Source: Clostridiales bacterium
GTDB lineage: Bacteria; Bacillota; Clostridia; Oscillospirales; Ruminococcaceae
Length of the DNA stretch: 15,988 nucleotides
Assembly (NCBI GenBank): GCA_029007575.1
Contig: JAQXIB010000122.1
Span: 1-15,988 of the forward strand
Direction: 5' to 3'
Shown in pieces: positions 13,048 to 15,988 of the stretch. Numbering within the stretch: position 1 is the stretch's first letter; the number at the start of each line of letters is the position of its first letter. The notes under the pieces were generated by a model. It had not been told where the DNA came from. It worked only from the letters and a program-made list of their open reading frames with translations, and did no database searches. The position numbers were made by a program, and so were the translations under genes.

Positions 13048-14847
13048 GTGTCAACATTATTTCGATACTACAAAAAACACATCGGCCTGATCCTATTGGC
13101 TTTTATTTTCCTTTTTATTCAGGCTCAATGTGATTTGGCACTCCCCGACTATATGTCTCGGATCGTGTCAAACGGTATCGCCGTCAGCGATATCGGCTAC
13201 ATCATGAAAAACGGCGCTATTATGCTGCTGATTTCCCTGTTGGGTGTCGCTGCCGCCGTTTCGGTCGGATTTGTTTCGGCTCGGTTGGGCGCGATTCTTG
13301 CCAAAGATATGCGTACCAGCATCTTTGCCAAGGTATCGTCCTACTCTAACACCGAGTTCGACAAATTCTCCACTTCTTCTTTGATCACCCGCAGCACCAA
13401 CGACATCACCCAAATTCTGATGTTCACCGTTATGCTGATCCGTACCTGCTTTTATGCCCCGATCATGGGCTTCGGCGGCGTGATCAAGTGTGTCACCATG
13501 AGCCAGGATATGCCCCAGATGAGCATGGTGATCGCAATCGCGGTCGGCGCTCTGATGGCTTTTATCATATTTCTGTTATTGGTGGTACAACCCAAGTTCA
13601 GCAAAGTACAAAAACTGGTGGACAAAACTAATCTGGTCGCCAGAGAAGGACTCACCGGTATGCTGGTCATCCGGGCATTTAACACCCAAAAATTTGAGGA
13701 GGACCGCTTTGACAGCGTCAATACCGATTTGACCAAGCTAAACCTCTTTGTCAACCGGGTGATGGCGATCATGATGCCGTTTATGACCTGCATCATGAAC
13801 GGACTTTCTCTCGCTATCGTCTGGATCGCCGCTATTTCGGCTCAATCTGTTACCGATGTCGGCAACATGATGGCGTTTATGCAGTATTCCATGCACATCA
13901 TCATGTCCTTTATGTTTGTTTCTATGATGTTTATTCTGATGCCTCGTGCGCTGGTTTCCGCCAACCGTATCGGAGAGGTTTTAAACAGCGATGTTGCTAT
14001 TCAAGACCTGCCTGACGCGAAGCCGGTCGATCAAATAAACGGCGTATTGAAATTCGAAAATGTCAGCTTCAACTATCCGGGCGGTGAGAATCCGGCTATC
14101 AGCAACATCTCCTTTACCGCAAAGCCGGGACAGACAACCGCAATCATCGGTTCTACCGGTTCCGGAAAATCCACGCTGATCAGTTTGATTCCCCGGCTGT
14201 ATGACGCAACCGAGGGCAAAGTGACCATCGACGGCATTGATGTGCGTGACATGACAAAAGAGTCTTTACGCCGCCACATCGGATATGTTCCGCAGAAAAA
14301 CGTCTTATTCTCCGGCACGATCGCTTCCAATCTGTTATACGGTTTTGAGGCGGACCCCAAAGATGTGAAAAGAGAAATGCAGGAGAACAATCTCTCCGAA
14401 GAAGAAGCAACCGCCAAGCTTGCCGACAGCGCGATGAAAAAAGCGGCTCAAATTGCGCAGGCATCCGACTTTATCAACGAAAAGCCGGACAAGTATGACA
14501 GCGAGATCGCCCAAAGCGGCGGCAACGTTTCCGGTGGTCAGAAACAACGGCTGGCGATTGCCCGTGCGCTGGTGAAAAAATGTCCGATCTATGTTTTCGA
14601 CGACAGCTTTTCGGCGTTGGATTTTAAAACCGACGCCCAGCTTCGCAAAGCGCTGAAAGCCGAAACCACCGACGCGACCGTATTGATCGTCGCACAGCGT
14701 GTCGGCACCATCATGGGAGCCGATCAAATCATTGTGCTTGATGAAGGCAAAATCGCCGGTATCGGCACCCATCGCGAACTCCTCCAAAACTGTCAGGTTT
14801 ACGCGGATATCGCACATTCTCAGTTGTCAGAGGAGGAATTAGCATAA
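13048..14847 (+). CDS. ABC exporter half-transporter with degenerate ATP site (LmrC/TM287/BmrC-like)
   Basis: The 599-residue protein has an exporter membrane domain with six helices (about 10-320) and a C-terminal ATPase. Walker A is GSTGSGKS (368-375), the Q-loop is VPQKNVLFSG, the signature is VSGGQ (494-498) and Walker B ends FDD (517-519). The catalytic Glu after Walker B is Asp519, and the switch His is Gln550 (AQR). Those two substitutions are typical of the non-catalytic half of heterodimeric exporters such as TM287/288, LmrCD and BmrCD. A charged insertion of about 20-25 residues lies between YGFEADPKD and AQASDF. The start is GTG 13048, seven bases after GGAGG. Its partner starts within its stop codon (TAATG). 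The substrate is unknown; drugs or lipid-like molecules are usual. Confidence 0.95.
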   Translation: MSTLFRYYKKHIGLILLAFIFLFIQAQCDLALPDYMSRIVSNGIAVSDIGYIMKNGAIMLLISLLGVAAAVSVGFVSARLGAILAKDMRTSIFAKVSSYSNTEFDKFSTSSLITRSTNDITQILMFTVMLIRTCFYAPIMGFGGVIKCVTMSQDMPQMSMVIAIAVGALMAFIIFLLLVVQPKFSKVQKLVDKTNLVAREGLTGMLVIRAFNTQKFEEDRFDSVNTDLTKLNLFVNRVMAIMMPFMTCIMNGLSLAIVWIAAISAQSVTDVGNMMAFMQYSMHIIMSFMFVSMMFILMPRALVSANRIGEVLNSDVAIQDLPDAKPVDQINGVLKFENVSFNYPGGENPAISNISFTAKPGQTTAIIGSTGSGKSTLISLIPRLYDATEGKVTIDGIDVRDMTKESLRRHIGYVPQKNVLFSGTIASNLLYGFEADPKDVKREMQENNLSEEEATAKLADSAMKKAAQIAQASDFINEKPDKYDSEIAQSGGNVSGGQKQRLAIARALVKKCPIYVFDDSFSALDFKTDAQLRKALKAETTDATVLIVAQRVGTIMGADQIIVLDEGKIAGIGTHRELLQNCQVYADIAHSQLSEEELA

Positions 14848-15988
14848 TGGAAAACAGAAATATGCAAAGACCGACTCCGCATCGTCCGAGAGGACCGATG
14901 GGCGGACCTCCGATGGGTGGCCCTCACGCCATGCACGGCGGCGAAAAGGCAAAAGATTTTACCGGCACCATGAAAAAGATCCTGCGCTACATGAGGCGCA
15001 ATATTCCCGCGATTTTGGTCGCTTTCGTACTTGCCATTGCCAGCGTGATCCTGACCTTGAATGTGCCGAATATTCTGGGCGAAGCCACCGACCGTTTAAT
15101 CATCGACGTTACCAAAATGACGGTGTATGATAAACTGACCGAGATACAAGACGGGATGAAGGATCTGGCAGCTGCCTTCGCTAAGATTCCGCCGGAGGAA
15201 CTGCAAAAAATGGCTGCCGATCAAACCACCACATTGGCAGCTTTGACTGACAAAGGATATCTGTCCGCCGACACCGCCGAAAATCTGGGCGAGGAGTTTT
15301 TAAAGCTGCCCTTCTCCACCTTTATGCAGGCGGCACAATCCGGCACGACGACACAAAGCTATGACACCATCGGCGACTTCGTTGCCGCTATGGAAGCGGC
15401 TTCTCCCGAAGCCTCCAAAATGGTGGAGAGCATCCCCGAAAAGTATCGGGAAGAAATCTTGGCGACCTCGATGCTTCAGCGTCCTTCGGTTGATCTCGCC
15501 GAAATCGGCAGAATCATTATCCTGCTGATCATCATGATCGGGGCTTCCGCTTTGATCATGTATGCTCAGGGCTTCATCATGTCGGGCGTGGCACAGCGGT
15601 TATCTTACCGCTTCCGAAAGGATATCGACATCAAGATCAACAAACTCCCGCTCTCGTTTTATGACAAAACCACCCACGGCGAGGTCATGAGCTTTATCAC
15701 CAACGATGTCGACACCATTTCCACCACCCTGAACCAGAGCTTATCTCAAATTCTGACTTCGGTGGTCACCGTATTCGGCGTATTATATATGATGATCAAA
15801 ATCAGTTGGATTTTGACCTTAGCAGGTTTGGTGATCCTGCCGCTGAGCTTGGGCTTTATCTCGATCATCGTCAAGCGTTCCCAGAAGCACTTTGCCCGTC
15901 AGCAGGAATATCTGGGACACGTCAACGGTCACATTGAGGAAATGTATGCGGGACATACCGTTGTCCAGCTCTACAACGGCGAAGAAAA
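14847..15988 (+). CDS. ABC exporter half-transporter, second subunit (3' end outside window)
   Basis: The ATG at 14847 overlaps the previous stop (TAATG) and has AGGAGG (14831-14836) ten bases upstream. 380 residues are visible, covering the N terminus and roughly half of the membrane domain; the ATPase lies beyond the window. A Gly/Pro/Met/His-rich tail (about 8-32) precedes membrane helix 1 (about 53-73). A polar segment of about 140 residues (78-220) then precedes helix 2 (222-245), where ordinary exporters have a short loop. Coupling-helix hallmarks follow: LPLSFYDKTTHGEVMSFITN (267-286), then QKHFARQQEYLGHVNGHIEE. It is expected to be the catalytic partner (LmrD/TM288/BmrD-like); BmrD is, as I recall, also known for an extracellular domain after helix 1. 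Confidence 0.92.
   Translation, partial: MENRNMQRPTPHRPRGPMGGPPMGGPHAMHGGEKAKDFTGTMKKILRYMRRNIPAILVAFVLAIASVILTLNVPNILGEATDRLIIDVTKMTVYDKLTEIQDGMKDLAAAFAKIPPEELQKMAADQTTTLAALTDKGYLSADTAENLGEEFLKLPFSTFMQAAQSGTTTQSYDTIGDFVAAMEAASPEASKMVESIPEKYREEILATSMLQRPSVDLAEIGRIIILLIIMIGASALIMYAQGFIMSGVAQRLSYRFRKDIDIKINKLPLSFYDKTTHGEVMSFITNDVDTISTTLNQSLSQILTSVVTVFGVLYMMIKISWILTLAGLVILPLSLGFISIIVKRSQKHFARQQEYLGHVNGHIEEMYAGHTVVQLYNGEE

Noticed and set aside
14335..14817. 160-residue - strand frame opposite the first ABC subunit.
   Set aside because: It is antisense to conserved ATPase motifs and has no ribosome site or family resemblance.

Overview
The window looks like chromosomal DNA from a Gram-positive Clostridia-type bacterium, most likely of the Oscillospiraceae/Ruminococcaceae kind. 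I infer this from the gene families, the strong AGGAGG/AAAGGA ribosome binding sites, the GTG and TTG starts, the Ser-rich lipoprotein linkers, and the MarR-ABC-ABC and compact PilC/PilT gene sets. No rRNA, tRNA, CRISPR array, transposase or phage gene was seen. All recognisable genes lie on the + strand except one 49-codon gene at 6087-6236.

Region 1 (1-4400) is metabolic and envelope-related. A repeat and a strong terminator come first, followed by a promoter, a structured leader and dapB (lysine/diaminopimelate synthesis). Next are a polytopic membrane protein of unknown function and a CapA-like lipoprotein. After these, a composite palindromic repeat (3254-3517) matches the repeat at the window start. 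Then come a free-standing double-ACT protein resembling the regulatory half of aspartokinase and a small conserved-looking protein of unknown function. dapB and the ACT protein both point to the aspartate-family pathway.

Region 2 (4401-7679) encodes two secreted lipoproteins with a Ser-rich stalk and a transglutaminase-like Cys-His-Asp domain. Between them are a perfect 15-bp-stem hairpin, which also holds the stop codon of the small - strand gene, and an intergenic stretch rich in inverted repeats ending in a good promoter.

Region 3 (6522-11737) reads as one operon: the second transglutaminase-like lipoprotein, a PilC/GspF inner-membrane platform protein, four small single-pass pseudopilin-like proteins, and a PilT-family ATPase. 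Gaps are short or genes overlap, and each has its own ribosome binding site. No assembly ATPase (PilB/GspE), prepilin peptidase or canonical major pilin is present, so this may be a minimal or partial type IV pilus-like machine.

Region 4 (11738-15988) holds another membrane protein of unknown function. It is followed by a consensus sigma-A promoter overlapped at its start site by a perfect 40-bp palindrome, a MarR-family regulator, and two adjacent ABC exporter half-transporters. The first half has a degenerate catalytic site. The second is cut by the window end and carries a large predicted extracellular insertion. Together they look like a self-regulated heterodimeric multidrug-type exporter.

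The most unusual items are the composite hairpin repeat, the leader hairpin before dapB, the stand-alone ACT pair, the compact PilT-only operon, the promoter-palindrome of the MarR-ABC operon, and the tiny convergent gene whose stop codon sits in a terminator-like loop.
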